Below the pieces are notes generated by a model, which was given only the letters and a program-made list of their open reading frames with translations, was not told the DNA's origin and did not search any database. 46,289 bases of DNA from an uncultured bacterium (GTDB lineage: Bacteria > Desulfobacterota > BSN033 > UBA1163), in the NCBI GenBank assembly GCA_938045955.1, contig CALIBK010000025.1, positions 1-46,289 of the forward strand. The letters run 5' to 3'. The position numbers were made by a program, and so were the translations under genes. Positions 37,786-46,289 of this stretch are shown here, piece by piece (within the stretch, counting starts at the first letter, position 1; the number at the start of each line of letters is the position of its first letter).

Positions 37786-39495
37786 TTATTTTTCAACAAT
37801 CTTTCCATTGAAAAGGCGGAGGGCTTCCTGGATCATTAAGTGTTCATCGTTTCGAAGGGTCGATATTTCTTTTCTAAATGATGGAGAAGTCTTTTGAGCA
37901 GTTGGATCTGTTTTTTCCTTCCCTCCTTCTCCCAGGGGAGAAACAATCACTTTGATCTTTTTATTAAAAAATTCCTGGCAGATTGATTCCAATTGGTTTC
38001 TGTAAGGTTTTTCTAATATCCGTTCATAATGGAAGGAATCCTTCTCAAAACCAATCTCAACCCTCTCCCCATCAAGATGAAGAGGTGTCCCAAAAGATAG
38101 AAAAGAGCCAAGGATGGGATTCTTCCCCCGGGTAAAGTTGAGCAATTCTTTCCAGGTCTCTTCCTCAAAAGGAGGGGCGCTTTCTAATTTTTTTCCTTCT
38201 TCGGATATGGGAACCCCTTGGTGACCCTCTCGAGAAGGGATGGGATCTCGGGTTCCTATCTCTTTCAGGCTTTCCTTATATAAAGGGGAATCTTTTGCCT
38301 GGGTTTGGACCATCTCTTGAGAACTCTCTTTTTTAAAGGTTTCCCCTTTATCTTTCTCCCCTCCCATTCTCTCCAATTTCTCAATAATTTCGTCAATTGG
38401 AAGAAGAGACCTCAATGTGGCCATGCGGATCAAAGTCATTTCGAGCATGATTCTGGGAAAGGTCGATTGAACGATCTCTTGTTCCCCTTTTAAGAGAAGG
38501 TGAAAGAGGTGATCCAGGTGCTCAAATTGGAATTTTTCTGCCTGTCTCTTCAGTCCTTCTAACTCCTCCCCATCAAGGTCTAACAGTTCTTCCGGTTCGC
38601 TGCTCACTTTAATGAGGATTAGATTTCGGAGATATTGAAGGAGTTCTCTGCAGTAATATTGGATGTCAAACCCATAATGATAGAGATGTTGAACGATCTC
38701 GATACATCTCTGGGGGTCCTGATCAGCGATGGCCTCGATCGTCTCATAAAGAATTTTTTGATCGATCACCCCGAGGATCTCTTCCACATCTTCGTCCCGA
38801 ATCTCTTTTCCTCCATAGGAGATGACTTGGTCGAGGAGGCTCTGGGCGTCTCTCATGCTCCCTTCCGCCTCTCGAGCAATAAGCATCAAGCTCCTCGGAC
38901 TGATCTGAACCCCTTCTTTTTCAGCAATCTGTTTTAAGGTGTTGAAGATCTCTTTCAAGGGAATTCGTTTAAAATCGTATCGTTGACATCGGGAGAGGAT
39001 GGTGGCCGGAATCTTATGGGGTTCGGTGGTCGCAAAGATAAAGATAATATGGGGAGGGGGTTCCTCTAACGTCTTTAAGAGGGCATTGAAGGCTTCTCGG
39101 GTGAGCATATGAACTTCATCGATGATGTAAATCTTGTATCGACTCTTTGCAGGGCTGTAACGAACATTTTCCCTGAGCTCTCTAATCTCTTCGACTCCCC
39201 GATTAGAAGCCCCATCAATTTCAATCACATCAATGGAATGGCCTTCCGTAATCTCCTTGCAGTGAATACATTGATTGCAGGGGTTGAGGTTAGGGCCTTT
39301 CTCGCAGTTAAGGGCCTTTGCTAAAATTCGAGCCGTGGAGGTTTTGCCCACCCCTCTTGCTCCTGCAAAGAGGAAGGCATGAGCAACCCTTCTCTGAACA
39401 ATGGCATTCTGGAGGGTTTGGGTGATGGTCCGTTGTCCCACCACTTCTTCAAAGATCTGAGGTCTCCATTTTCTGGCAAGGACTAAATAAGACAT
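37786..39495 (-). CDS. dnaX: DNA polymerase III subunit gamma/tau
   Basis: MSYLVLARKWRPQIFEEVVGQRTITQTLQNAI; FAGARGVGKTSTARILAKALNC. Start set at MSYLV (39495). Confidence 0.95.
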   Translation of the reverse strand: MSYLVLARKWRPQIFEEVVGQRTITQTLQNAIVQRRVAHAFLFAGARGVGKTSTARILAKALNCEKGPNLNPCNQCIHCKEITEGHSIDVIEIDGASNRGVEEIRELRENVRYSPAKSRYKIYIIDEVHMLTREAFNALLKTLEEPPPHIIFIFATTEPHKIPATILSRCQRYDFKRIPLKEIFNTLKQIAEKEGVQISPRSLMLIAREAEGSMRDAQSLLDQVISYGGKEIRDEDVEEILGVIDQKILYETIEAIADQDPQRCIEIVQHLYHYGFDIQYYCRELLQYLRNLILIKVSSEPEELLDLDGEELEGLKRQAEKFQFEHLDHLFHLLLKGEQEIVQSTFPRIMLEMTLIRMATLRSLLPIDEIIEKLERMGGEKDKGETFKKESSQEMVQTQAKDSPLYKESLKEIGTRDPIPSREGHQGVPISEEGKKLESAPPFEEETWKELLNFTRGKNPILGSFLSFGTPLHLDGERVEIGFEKDSFHYERILEKPYRNQLESICQEFFNKKIKVIVSPLGEGGKEKTDPTAQKTSPSFRKEISTLRNDEHLMIQEALRLFNGKIVEK

Positions 39496-39515
39496 CAATT
39501 GGCCCTTTAAATCAA

Positions 39516-39629
39516 CTTGTTGATAGCCAGGCGTCCCTGCGGCACACAAAAGGGATTACTACCGTTGCTTCCTTCCGGACCTGGCGGGGTTTGTAATCTT
39601 TTGTTGCGCAGGACCCGACTATCAACAAG
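39516..39629 (-). ncRNA. ffs: Signal recognition particle RNA, small bacterial type (4.5S)
   Basis: Minus strand GGTCCGGAAGGAAGCAACGG signature; 11-bp perfect terminal stem CTTGTTGATAG/CTATCAACAAG. Confidence 0.93.
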
Positions 39630-39672
39630 CTTTTCGAACCCTTTCATCCTCCATAGAGGACCTACTGGAGGG

Positions 39673-39761
39673 TGGCGGAGAGGGTGGGATTCGAACCCAC
39701 GTCTCCTTTCGGGAGAACCGCTTTTCGAGAGCGGCGCCTTAAGCCTCTCGGCAACCTCTCC
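39673..39761 (-). tRNA. tRNA-Ser (anticodon CGA)
   Basis: GGAGAGGTTGCCGAGAGGCTTAAGGCGCCGCTCTCGAAAAGCGG..GTGGGTTCGAATCCCACCCTCTCCGCCA on minus strand; anticodon loop CTCGAAA. Confidence 0.95.
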
Positions 39762-40066
39762 GGTGAACTTTTAAATTATGATAGTTTCTCTGATAGTTTC
39801 TCCTTTTCCTGGACTATCACAAATTCTTCTGGGTGGTACCGCTTTTTCCGCCAAAGGCGGACCCGCCTCTGGCGGGCGAGAGCGGCGCCTTAAGCCTCTC
39901 GGCAACCTCTCCGGTGAACTTTTAAATTATGATAGTTTCTCTGATAGTTTCTCCTTTTCCTGGACTATCGCAAATTCTTCTGGGTGGTACCGCTTTTTCC
40001 GCCAAAGGCGGACCTGCCTCTGGCGGGCGAGAGCGGCGCCTTAAGCCTCTCGGCAACCTCTCCGGT
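39726..40066 (-). repeat. 151-bp tandem repeat (two full units plus partial third) carrying tRNA-Ser(CGA) 5' halves
   Basis: Unit boundaries 39726, 39877, 40028. Full units differ only at a few positions, for example actatcacaaa/actatcgcaaa and ggacccgcc/ggacctgcc. The third copy ends near CCGGT at 40066. Confidence 0.95.
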
Positions 40067-40075
40067 CAATTAATT

Positions 40076-40167
40076 TGGCGGAGAGAGAGGGATTCGAACC
40101 CTCGATCCCGTTTTAGCAGGATACTCGCTTAGCAGGCGAGCCCCTTCGGCCTCTCGGGCATCTCTCC
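40076..40167 (-). tRNA. tRNA-Ser (anticodon GCT)
   Basis: GGAGAGATGCCCGAGAGGCCGAAGGGGCTCGCCTGCTAAGCGAG..GAGGGTTCGAATCCCTCTCTCTCCGCCA on minus strand; anticodon loop CTGCTAA. Confidence 0.95.
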
Positions 40168-40172
40168 GTGCT

Positions 40173-40637
40173 CTATTGTTCTCTTTTCTTTTTAAAAAAG
40201 TTCCTCAAGAGATCGGAGCATTTTTTTTCGAGGATCCCACCCCGAACTTCAATCTGATGATTCAGCCCTTCCTTTTCAAAGAGTCTAAAGGTTGATTCAA
40301 CTGCTCCAAATTTTTTCCCCCAGGCCCCGAATACTAATCGTGAGATTCTTGCATGGAGCATTGCAGAGGCGCACATCAGACACGGCTCTGCAGTCACATA
40401 AAGGTCCGTTTGGTTAAGTCGATAATTTTTTAATACCCGCCCCCCCTTTCGAAGCACAAGAATCTCCGCATGGGCCGTCGGATCACTGAGCTCGACACAT
40501 CGATTATGATCCTTTGCGAGGATCTTTTTCTCTTTCACTAAAACGGCACCGATAGGAACTTCTCCAAGTTGGGCCGCTCTTCTTGCTTCTTCCAGCGCGA
40601 TTTTCATAAATTCTTCGTCGGGTTCCCTTCTTCTCAT
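40173..40637 (-). CDS. tadA: tRNA-specific adenosine deaminase
   Basis: GAVLVKEKKILAKDHNRCVELSDPTAHAEILVLRKGG; TAEPCLMCASAMLHARI; start chosen at MRRREPDEEF. Confidence 0.93.
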   Translation of the reverse strand: MRRREPDEEFMKIALEEARRAAQLGEVPIGAVLVKEKKILAKDHNRCVELSDPTAHAEILVLRKGGRVLKNYRLNQTDLYVTAEPCLMCASAMLHARISRLVFGAWGKKFGAVESTFRLFEKEGLNHQIEVRGGILEKKCSDLLRNFFKKKREQ

Positions 40638-40751
40638 TAAATTCAATAACAGATACATTTTTATCACACTTCCTCCCCGATTTCAAATATCCCGGAGTTC
40701 ATCCAAAAGGGGCAGGAAATGGAGGGGATCAAGGTTCAGGGGAGAAGAGCT

Positions 40752-41738
40752 TTATAAACGAGATAAGTTCTTCAGATACCAATTCCAGGCGGTTTCGATA
40801 ATCCCTTCGATCGCTTCATAGCGAGGTTTCCATTCGAGAATCTCCGTAGCCTTTTGGCTACTGCTAATGAGAATAGGAGGATCTCCCTCTCTCCTTTCAG
40901 ACGGAACCACCTTAAATTCTCTACGAGTTACTTTTTTTGCCGCCTCGATGACTTCCCGAACGGAATGTCCATATCCATTGCCTAAATTAAAGGAGTCACT
41001 TCTTTCTTCACGGAGAAGATATCGAAGGGCTTTGAGATGGGCATCAGCCAGATCCAGGACATGGATATAATCCCGGATACAGGTGCCGTCTTGAGTGGGA
41101 TAATCCGTCCCATAGATCTTCACCTCTGGTCGTCGCCCTAAGGCAGCATAGAGGACCAGAGGAATGAGATGGGTTTCGGGTTGGTGAAGTTCTCCAATCT
41201 CTCCATCGGGATCGGCTCCCGCTGCATTGAAATATCTCAGATTAATGTGTTTCAGACCGTAAGCCCGATCATAGTCCTTCAGGATCTCTTCGATGATCAG
41301 TTTGGTCCGACCGTAGGGGTTGATGGGTCTCTGGGGATGATCCTCCGAAATCGGGATCTTTTCGGGAAGGCCATAGGTGGCACAGGTAGAGGAAAAAATG
41401 AAGTATCTGACTCCAAAGGCACGCATCACCTCAAGAAGTTTCAATGTCCCGATCACATTGTTGTGGTAATATTTTTCCGGATCAAGAACAGATTCCTCTA
41501 CCAGGGCGAAGGCACTAAAATGCATGACCGCCCCGATCCTATATTTTCTAAAACAGGAGCGAAGTCGCTCTTCTTCCAATAGATCTCCTTCAAAAAACTC
41601 CCCCCACTTGACGAATTCCCGATACCCTCGACTCAAATTGTCGAACACCACGGTGTTGAAGCCATTCAGATGGAGGAATTTATTGACATGGGCTCCAATG
41701 TATCCTGCTCCTCCTACAACTAAAATATAATCCTTCAT
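40752..41738 (-). CDS. galE: UDP-glucose 4-epimerase
   Basis: ILVVGGAGYIGAHVNKFL; SSTCATYGLPEKIPISEDHPQRPINPYGRTKLIIEEIL; LRYFNAAGADPDGEIGE. Confidence 0.95.
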   Translation of the reverse strand: MKDYILVVGGAGYIGAHVNKFLHLNGFNTVVFDNLSRGYREFVKWGEFFEGDLLEEERLRSCFRKYRIGAVMHFSAFALVEESVLDPEKYYHNNVIGTLKLLEVMRAFGVRYFIFSSTCATYGLPEKIPISEDHPQRPINPYGRTKLIIEEILKDYDRAYGLKHINLRYFNAAGADPDGEIGELHQPETHLIPLVLYAALGRRPEVKIYGTDYPTQDGTCIRDYIHVLDLADAHLKALRYLLREERSDSFNLGNGYGHSVREVIEAAKKVTRREFKVVPSERREGDPPILISSSQKATEILEWKPRYEAIEGIIETAWNWYLKNLSRL

Positions 41739-41760
41739 AAAGGTCTTCCTCCGGGTAATC

Positions 41761-42177
41761 TTAAGCTCTTTGATTCGACCTGTTTCTTGTTTTTAGAAAA
41801 TAATGGAGAAGAGTAAGCGCAAGGACTATCCCCAAGACATCGAGAACGAGATCATTGAAAGAGGCATTTCGAGTGGGGAGGTGAGACTGATAAATCTCAT
41901 CCCCCACAGCGACCATCAAAGTGATCATCCCTACTCGATAGAAAGATCTTTTCTCGTTCCCTTGGACCTGATCGAGCCAATCCTTTAGGTGGATGGATGG
42001 GGTTTTAGAGGGAGAAGGGATTGAGAAAATGAGAAGAAGGCTAAGGATCCCATAAAGAGGAATGTGCAGAAGACTATAAGGGTTGAAACGGGAAAGTTCT
42101 CTCACTATTGGAGCATCCGCCAAAATGAAGATCCCTGCAATATAGAGAAGGGTGATGAGTCTTAGGATCAACCGCAT
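41761..42177 (-). CDS. VanZ family membrane protein
   Basis: TM helices; GDEIYQSHLPTRNASFNDLVLDVLGI. Confidence 0.82.
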   Translation of the reverse strand: MRLILRLITLLYIAGIFILADAPIVRELSRFNPYSLLHIPLYGILSLLLIFSIPSPSKTPSIHLKDWLDQVQGNEKRSFYRVGMITLMVAVGDEIYQSHLPTRNASFNDLVLDVLGIVLALTLLHYFLKTRNRSNQRA

Positions 42178-42349
42178 AGGGTTTCTTTAACTATTCCTTT
42201 ACCTTCTTATACTTTACTTCTATTTTTTCGTCAAACAAAATAGTTGTAATTCGTTCTGGAATTAGATAACATACTCAAGGGGATTTAACTTGGGGAGAAG
42301 ACCCTAAAAACGTCGATGACCCTTATCCTAAAGTTCAAAGGAGAAAAAA

Positions 42350-42973
42350 ATGGATAAAGAATGGAAGGAACTCCTGGAGCAGAAATTTCTCATTTTTTCA
42401 AAAAGAGAAGATATAGAAAGGTTAAGGCAAGAGATTCTCTCCCATTTCTATAAATTCAGAGAGGACTACAGAGACTCTATCCTTCGGTGGCTGAAGGAGA
42501 CGAAAGAGGCCATCGAAAAGATAAAGGAGGAAGAAAAGGGTTCTAAATGGGAATCTACCCTCGAAGGGATAGAGAAGAATGTGGAGGAGATTTCAGATCG
42601 TTTAAATCGAGGGGTTCATGGAGAGCTCCAGGCGGTGAAAAAAGGGTTCGAGCATGTCCTGGAACAGTTAAGAGTGGAGATTGAGTCTAATCTTCAAAGA
42701 ATAAAAGAGGAAAGTCTATCTCAATTTTCATCTTCCAGTGAAGAGACTCGAACGAACCTTTGGGAGATTCGAGAGACCCTTAAAAACCTGAATGAACAGC
42801 TCAGAAGGATAGCCGAGGAAAAGACCCTTTTGAGTGAAAGGTTAAAAGAAGGTTTTGAAAGCATCAAGGAAGAATTGGGTTCGATGATTCGATTATCCTA
42901 TGGAGATCTGGAAAGACGGCTAAATGCCCTGGAGATGCGTGTAAAGGCTCTTGAAAAAATTGTTCTCCCATAA
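42350..42973 (+). CDS. Hypothetical coiled-coil protein
   Basis: 207 aa, highly charged heptad-like sequence; GGAGAAAAAA upstream. Confidence 0.65.
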   Translation: MDKEWKELLEQKFLIFSKREDIERLRQEILSHFYKFREDYRDSILRWLKETKEAIEKIKEEEKGSKWESTLEGIEKNVEEISDRLNRGVHGELQAVKKGFEHVLEQLRVEIESNLQRIKEESLSQFSSSSEETRTNLWEIRETLKNLNEQLRRIAEEKTLLSERLKEGFESIKEELGSMIRLSYGDLERRLNALEMRVKALEKIVLP

Positions 42974-42996
42974 CTTTCCCATCCTCTCATCCCTTT

Positions 42997-43743
42997 TTAA
43001 GGAGAGTCTGGAGGGACCAATCTCTTCAAGGTAAAAGCATTTTTCACAGCATATCCATAGGCGTCGTTATTAAAATAGATGAAGATATCTTTAGCTTTTC
43101 TCCTCCACGAAAGAATCTTCGTCGCCCATCCCCTTAATTCCTGGTCCGAGTAGTTGGAACCATAGAGCACTTCCCCTCCATGGAGACGAAGATAGATGAA
43201 ATGGGAAGTAATCCTTTCCATATAGGGTAGGCCTGACCCATGGGCAATGGTGAATGCAAACTTAAAATCTTTCAGGATCTTAAAAGTCTCTTCACAAAAC
43301 CAACTTTCATCTCTAAACTCAAAGGCATGCCGAAGGGTTCCTGAATAGGGAAGAGTGGAGAGGAGGAGGCAGAATTCCTCAAGCCTCTCTTCTTTAAATG
43401 GGAATCGGGGAGGAAGTTGCCATAGGATGACCCCCAATTTTTCTTTTAAGGAAGAGGCATGGCTTAAAAGGAGAGAGAGAGGTTCCCTGCAATCCCTCAG
43501 ACGCTTAATATGGGTGATATATCGACTCCCCTTCAGCGCAAAGATGAATTCCCTCGGGGTCCTTTTATACCAACCTTCAAAGGCCTCTTTTTCAGGCAGA
43601 CGATAGAAGGAGACGTTGAGTTCCACACTGTTAAAATGTTGCGCGTAGTATTCAAGCCATTTTCTCTGGGAAAGCCCAGGGGGATAAAACACTCCGTTTC
43701 CCCAGTGAGAATAATTATAACCACTTGTGCCAATAAGAATCAT
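42997..43743 (-). CDS. DUF72 domain-containing protein
   Basis: IGTSGYNYSHWGNGVFYPPGLSQRKWLEYYAQHFNSVELNVSFYRLP; YIYFNNDAYGYAVKNA-type end. Confidence 0.93.
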   Translation of the reverse strand: MILIGTSGYNYSHWGNGVFYPPGLSQRKWLEYYAQHFNSVELNVSFYRLPEKEAFEGWYKRTPREFIFALKGSRYITHIKRLRDCREPLSLLLSHASSLKEKLGVILWQLPPRFPFKEERLEEFCLLLSTLPYSGTLRHAFEFRDESWFCEETFKILKDFKFAFTIAHGSGLPYMERITSHFIYLRLHGGEVLYGSNYSDQELRGWATKILSWRRKAKDIFIYFNNDAYGYAVKNAFTLKRLVPPDSP

Positions 43744-43793
43744 GATGTAAAGGAGAGAAGGTTTTAATATTGATCAACGATCTCAATATACAT

Positions 43794-44465
43794 TTAGTGA
43801 TAATAATCCTTCCCTCCGGATTCTTTTTTAGTCCATTTTCTCCTGTAATAGGTCTGTCTGATCTTATGTCTAAGCATGGGGTAGGACATATAAAAGAGCC
43901 CGAAAAGGAGCCCCCCTAAATGGGTGATGTGAGCAATTCCTCCTCCAGTTCCCTCCAGAGAGGCGAAGAGTTCAATGCATCCATAAAGAATGACCATATA
44001 TTTTGCAGGGATTGGAAAGAGAAAATAGATGAAGATGGGTCGATTGGGAAAGAGCCAGCCAAAGGCCAAGAGCAGGCCATAAATAGAACCTGAGGCTCCA
44101 ATGACAGGGATGAATTGAAGGGGTGAGAGAAGGACGGTCAGGATTCCTGCTCCAATTCCACAAAAAAGGAAATAGAACAGGAATTTTTTGGGCCCCCAGT
44201 AATTTTCCAACTCTCCCCCAAACCACCAGAGGGCTAAGAGATTGAAAAGGAGGTGAGTGAACCCTCCATGGAGAAAGAGGTAGGTGAGGAGTTGCCAAAA
44301 AAAGTATTTTTTCCAAACCAGGATAGGGACCAATCCAAGATAAAAGTTGATCCTATGGCTAACAAACATTTGGAGGAGAAAGAAAGCTCCCATCAGGATC
44401 ATTAGTTTTTTGATGAGGGGAGGGAAACCATAACTAAAAGAGAAGCGGTAACGGTAATAAGTCAT
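43794..44465 (-). CDS. Rhomboid family intramembrane serine protease
   Basis: TYLFLHGGFTHLLFNLLALWWFGGELE; GASGSIYGLLLAFGW; AHITHLGGLLFGLFY. Confidence 0.94.
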   Translation of the reverse strand: MTYYRYRFSFSYGFPPLIKKLMILMGAFFLLQMFVSHRINFYLGLVPILVWKKYFFWQLLTYLFLHGGFTHLLFNLLALWWFGGELENYWGPKKFLFYFLFCGIGAGILTVLLSPLQFIPVIGASGSIYGLLLAFGWLFPNRPIFIYFLFPIPAKYMVILYGCIELFASLEGTGGGIAHITHLGGLLFGLFYMSYPMLRHKIRQTYYRRKWTKKESGGKDYYH

Positions 44466-44488
44466 GATGAGGCTCCAGAAAGGATTTT

Positions 44489-45856
44489 TTAGAATCGAAT
44501 CCCATACTTTTTCATCTTGTATCGAAGGACTCGTTCACTGATTCCTAAACTCTCGGCCGCTTTTGTTTGGACTCCTCGATGATCTCGAAGGGCTTTGAGG
44601 ATGAGATCTTTTTCCAGTTCTTCCAGCGATTCAGGGAGAGTTTTGGGCTTCCCCAAAGATTCCCATAGCTTTTCGGATTTTTCATCCTGAAGATGAAAGG
44701 GGAGATCTTGGGTGGTAATGATTTCCCCTCGGCAAAGGACCACAGCTCTCTCAATGATATTCTCAAGTTCTCTCACATTACCGGGATAAGAATAACGGAG
44801 AAGAAGCATCCGTGCTTCTTGGGAGAGGTTTGAGACATTTTTTTGATTCAATTGAGAATATTTCTTTAAAAAATGGTCAATCAGGGGGGGAATATCTTCC
44901 TTTCTCTCTCGTAGAGGAGGAATCATAATAGAGATGACATTGAGTCGATAATAGAGATCCTCCCTGAACTTCCCTTTTTTCATCGCCTCCTCAAGATTTC
45001 GATTCGTTGCCGCAATAATCCTTGCTTCACTCTTAAGAGTGACATTGGACCCTAATCTCTGAAACTCTTTTTCCTGTAAGATTCTCAGGAGTTTTACCTG
45101 AAGCGCAGGGGAGAGCTCCCCAATTTCATCGAGGAAGATGGTTCCTTCACTGGCCTCTTCAAAACGTCCAATTCTTCTCTGAATAGCTCCTGTAAAGGCC
45201 CCTTTTTCGTGGCCGAAAAGTTCGCTTTCAAGAAGGGTTTCCGGAATGGCGGAGCAGCTTACTTTAACAAAGGGTTTTTCCGCCCGGGGGGAGGCATAAT
45301 GTATCGCATTAGCGATGAGTTCTTTTCCTGTTCCGCTTTCTCCTCGAATCAGAACGGTCGATGAACTGGGAGCGACCCGGCCGACCAGGTTCATCACTTC
45401 TTCCATTTTCGGACTTTGATAAATAATATGCTTGAACATATATCGTTCTTTGAGTTGGGCTTTTAAGATCTTATTCTCATGGATCAGACGAGATCGTTCC
45501 AAAACCTTCTCAAAGATGAGGAGAAGTTCATCGAGATCGATAGGTTTCGTAAGATAGTCCAGGGCTCCTTCTTTCATCGAGGCGACTGCGGTTTCCACGG
45601 TTCCATAGGCTGTCATCATCACCACCGGGAGTTCAGGATAGAGACGGTGGATCTCACGAAGGGTTTGGAGCCCATCGAGTTCAGGCATTTTATAATCAAT
45701 CAGGGCAATATCATAAAAGTTTTCTCGAAGCCTCTGAAGGGCCTCTCGACCACTTTCCACCCCGTCGACCTCAAATCCCTCTTTCCTTAGAAACCCCTCG
45801 AGCAATTCTCTCTGGGTCTTTTCATCTTCGGCAATGAGAACTCTTCCTTTTTTCAT
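44489..45856 (-). CDS. Sigma-54-dependent response regulator (NtrC family)
   Basis: Receiver [48 protein letters not shown]-terminal Fis-type HTH. Confidence 0.96.
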   Translation of the reverse strand: MKKGRVLIAEDEKTQRELLEGFLRKEGFEVDGVESGREALQRLRENFYDIALIDYKMPELDGLQTLREIHRLYPELPVVMMTAYGTVETAVASMKEGALDYLTKPIDLDELLLIFEKVLERSRLIHENKILKAQLKERYMFKHIIYQSPKMEEVMNLVGRVAPSSSTVLIRGESGTGKELIANAIHYASPRAEKPFVKVSCSAIPETLLESELFGHEKGAFTGAIQRRIGRFEEASEGTIFLDEIGELSPALQVKLLRILQEKEFQRLGSNVTLKSEARIIAATNRNLEEAMKKGKFREDLYYRLNVISIMIPPLRERKEDIPPLIDHFLKKYSQLNQKNVSNLSQEARMLLLRYSYPGNVRELENIIERAVVLCRGEIITTQDLPFHLQDEKSEKLWESLGKPKTLPESLEELEKDLILKALRDHRGVQTKAAESLGISERVLRYKMKKYGIRF

Positions 45857-45865
45857 TTCCCTTCC

Positions 45866-46289
45866 TTACACCAAGAAAGTCCCCTTCAGCGTCTTGGATT
45901 TATCCTTTTGAATTACAGGCAGTGTAATCGTCACCTGGGTTCCCACTCCTAATTGACTTTCCACTTTGAGTTGACCTCCGTGGGCTTCAATAATTCGATG
46001 GGCAAGCGGAAGACCCAATCCTACCCCTTTCTCTTTGGTGGTGTAGTAGTAGTTAAAAATTCGCCCCATCTGGTCGGGAGGGATCCCGGAACCGGAGTCC
46101 GAAAAGACTATCTCTATACCATCTCGAAAGGGGTGGGCGGTGATTTTTAAAACCCCTCCGTTTTCCATAGCCTCCGTTCCATTCTTCATAATATTGATAA
46201 AAGCCTGTGTCAACTGTTCTTCATCGATCGGGAGGGGGGGGAGCTCAGGGATTTCTAATTGGAGGTGGACCTTGCGGGAAGAGGCCTCT
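45866..46289 (-). CDS. Sensor histidine kinase, C-terminal ATPase part (truncated by window end)
   Basis: QAFINIMKNGTEAMENGG; FSDSGSGIPPDQMGRIF; GVGLGLPLAHRIIEAHGGQL; reading frame stays open to the window edge. Confidence 0.92.
   Translation of the reverse strand, partial: EASSRKVHLQLEIPELPPLPIDEEQLTQAFINIMKNGTEAMENGGVLKITAHPFRDGIEIVFSDSGSGIPPDQMGRIFNYYYTTKEKGVGLGLPLAHRIIEAHGGQLKVESQLGVGTQVTITLPVIQKDKSKTLKGTFLV

Noticed and set aside
39726-40066. Possible CRISPR array
   Set aside because: Repeat period is 151 bp with whole-unit near identity and tRNA content; there are no unique spacers and no cas genes.
39672-40132. ORFs such as MAERVGFEPTSPFGRTAFRERRLKPLGNLSGELL.. (39672, 39778, 39929) and 39517..39774
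   Set aside because: Plus-strand translations of the antisense of tRNA-Ser genes, SRP RNA and the 151-bp repeats; MAERVGFEPT and RDSNPR peptides are classic tRNA-derived artefacts.

Overview
The window is a gene-dense bacterial chromosome segment. Gene content suggests an anaerobic deltaproteobacterial/Desulfobacterota-type organism, but that is inference only. About 47 protein-coding genes can be supported. They include: heme genes hemE-hemH-hemG/Y; a TAXI-TRAP transporter (SBP, DUF1850, fused permease); nth-glnS; ftsY; hrcA-grpE-dnaK; thiL-rfaE2; rluD-pgeF-yggU; tatA-folK; two related lipoproteins, one with an OmpA domain; a 4-subunit 2-oxoacid:ferredoxin oxidoreductase cluster directly followed by NuoE/NuoF/HoxU-like diaphorase genes; recR-ybaB-dnaX; tadA; galE; a rhomboid protease; and an NtrC-type two-component system cut by the window end. 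RNA genes are tRNA-Sec (UCA), tRNA-Ser(CGA), tRNA-Ser(GCU) and the small SRP RNA. The most unusual structure is a 151-bp tandem array between the two tRNA-Ser genes (about 39726-40066). Each unit carries the 5' half of tRNA-Ser(CGA), broken exactly in the anticodon loop by a 29-bp double-hairpin palindrome. Each unit also contains a T-box-like GGGTGGTACCGC string on the other strand. Other notable items are a pair of ~162-bp MITE-like elements with TIRs and 5-bp target duplications flanking a uracil-DNA glycosylase gene, a decayed fabZ-like relic, a perfect palindrome over the likely por-operon promoter, an exported nicotinamidase-like protein, and an HD-GYP-like protein lacking the GYP motif. 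No searches or folding were run; all calls are from reading the sequence.
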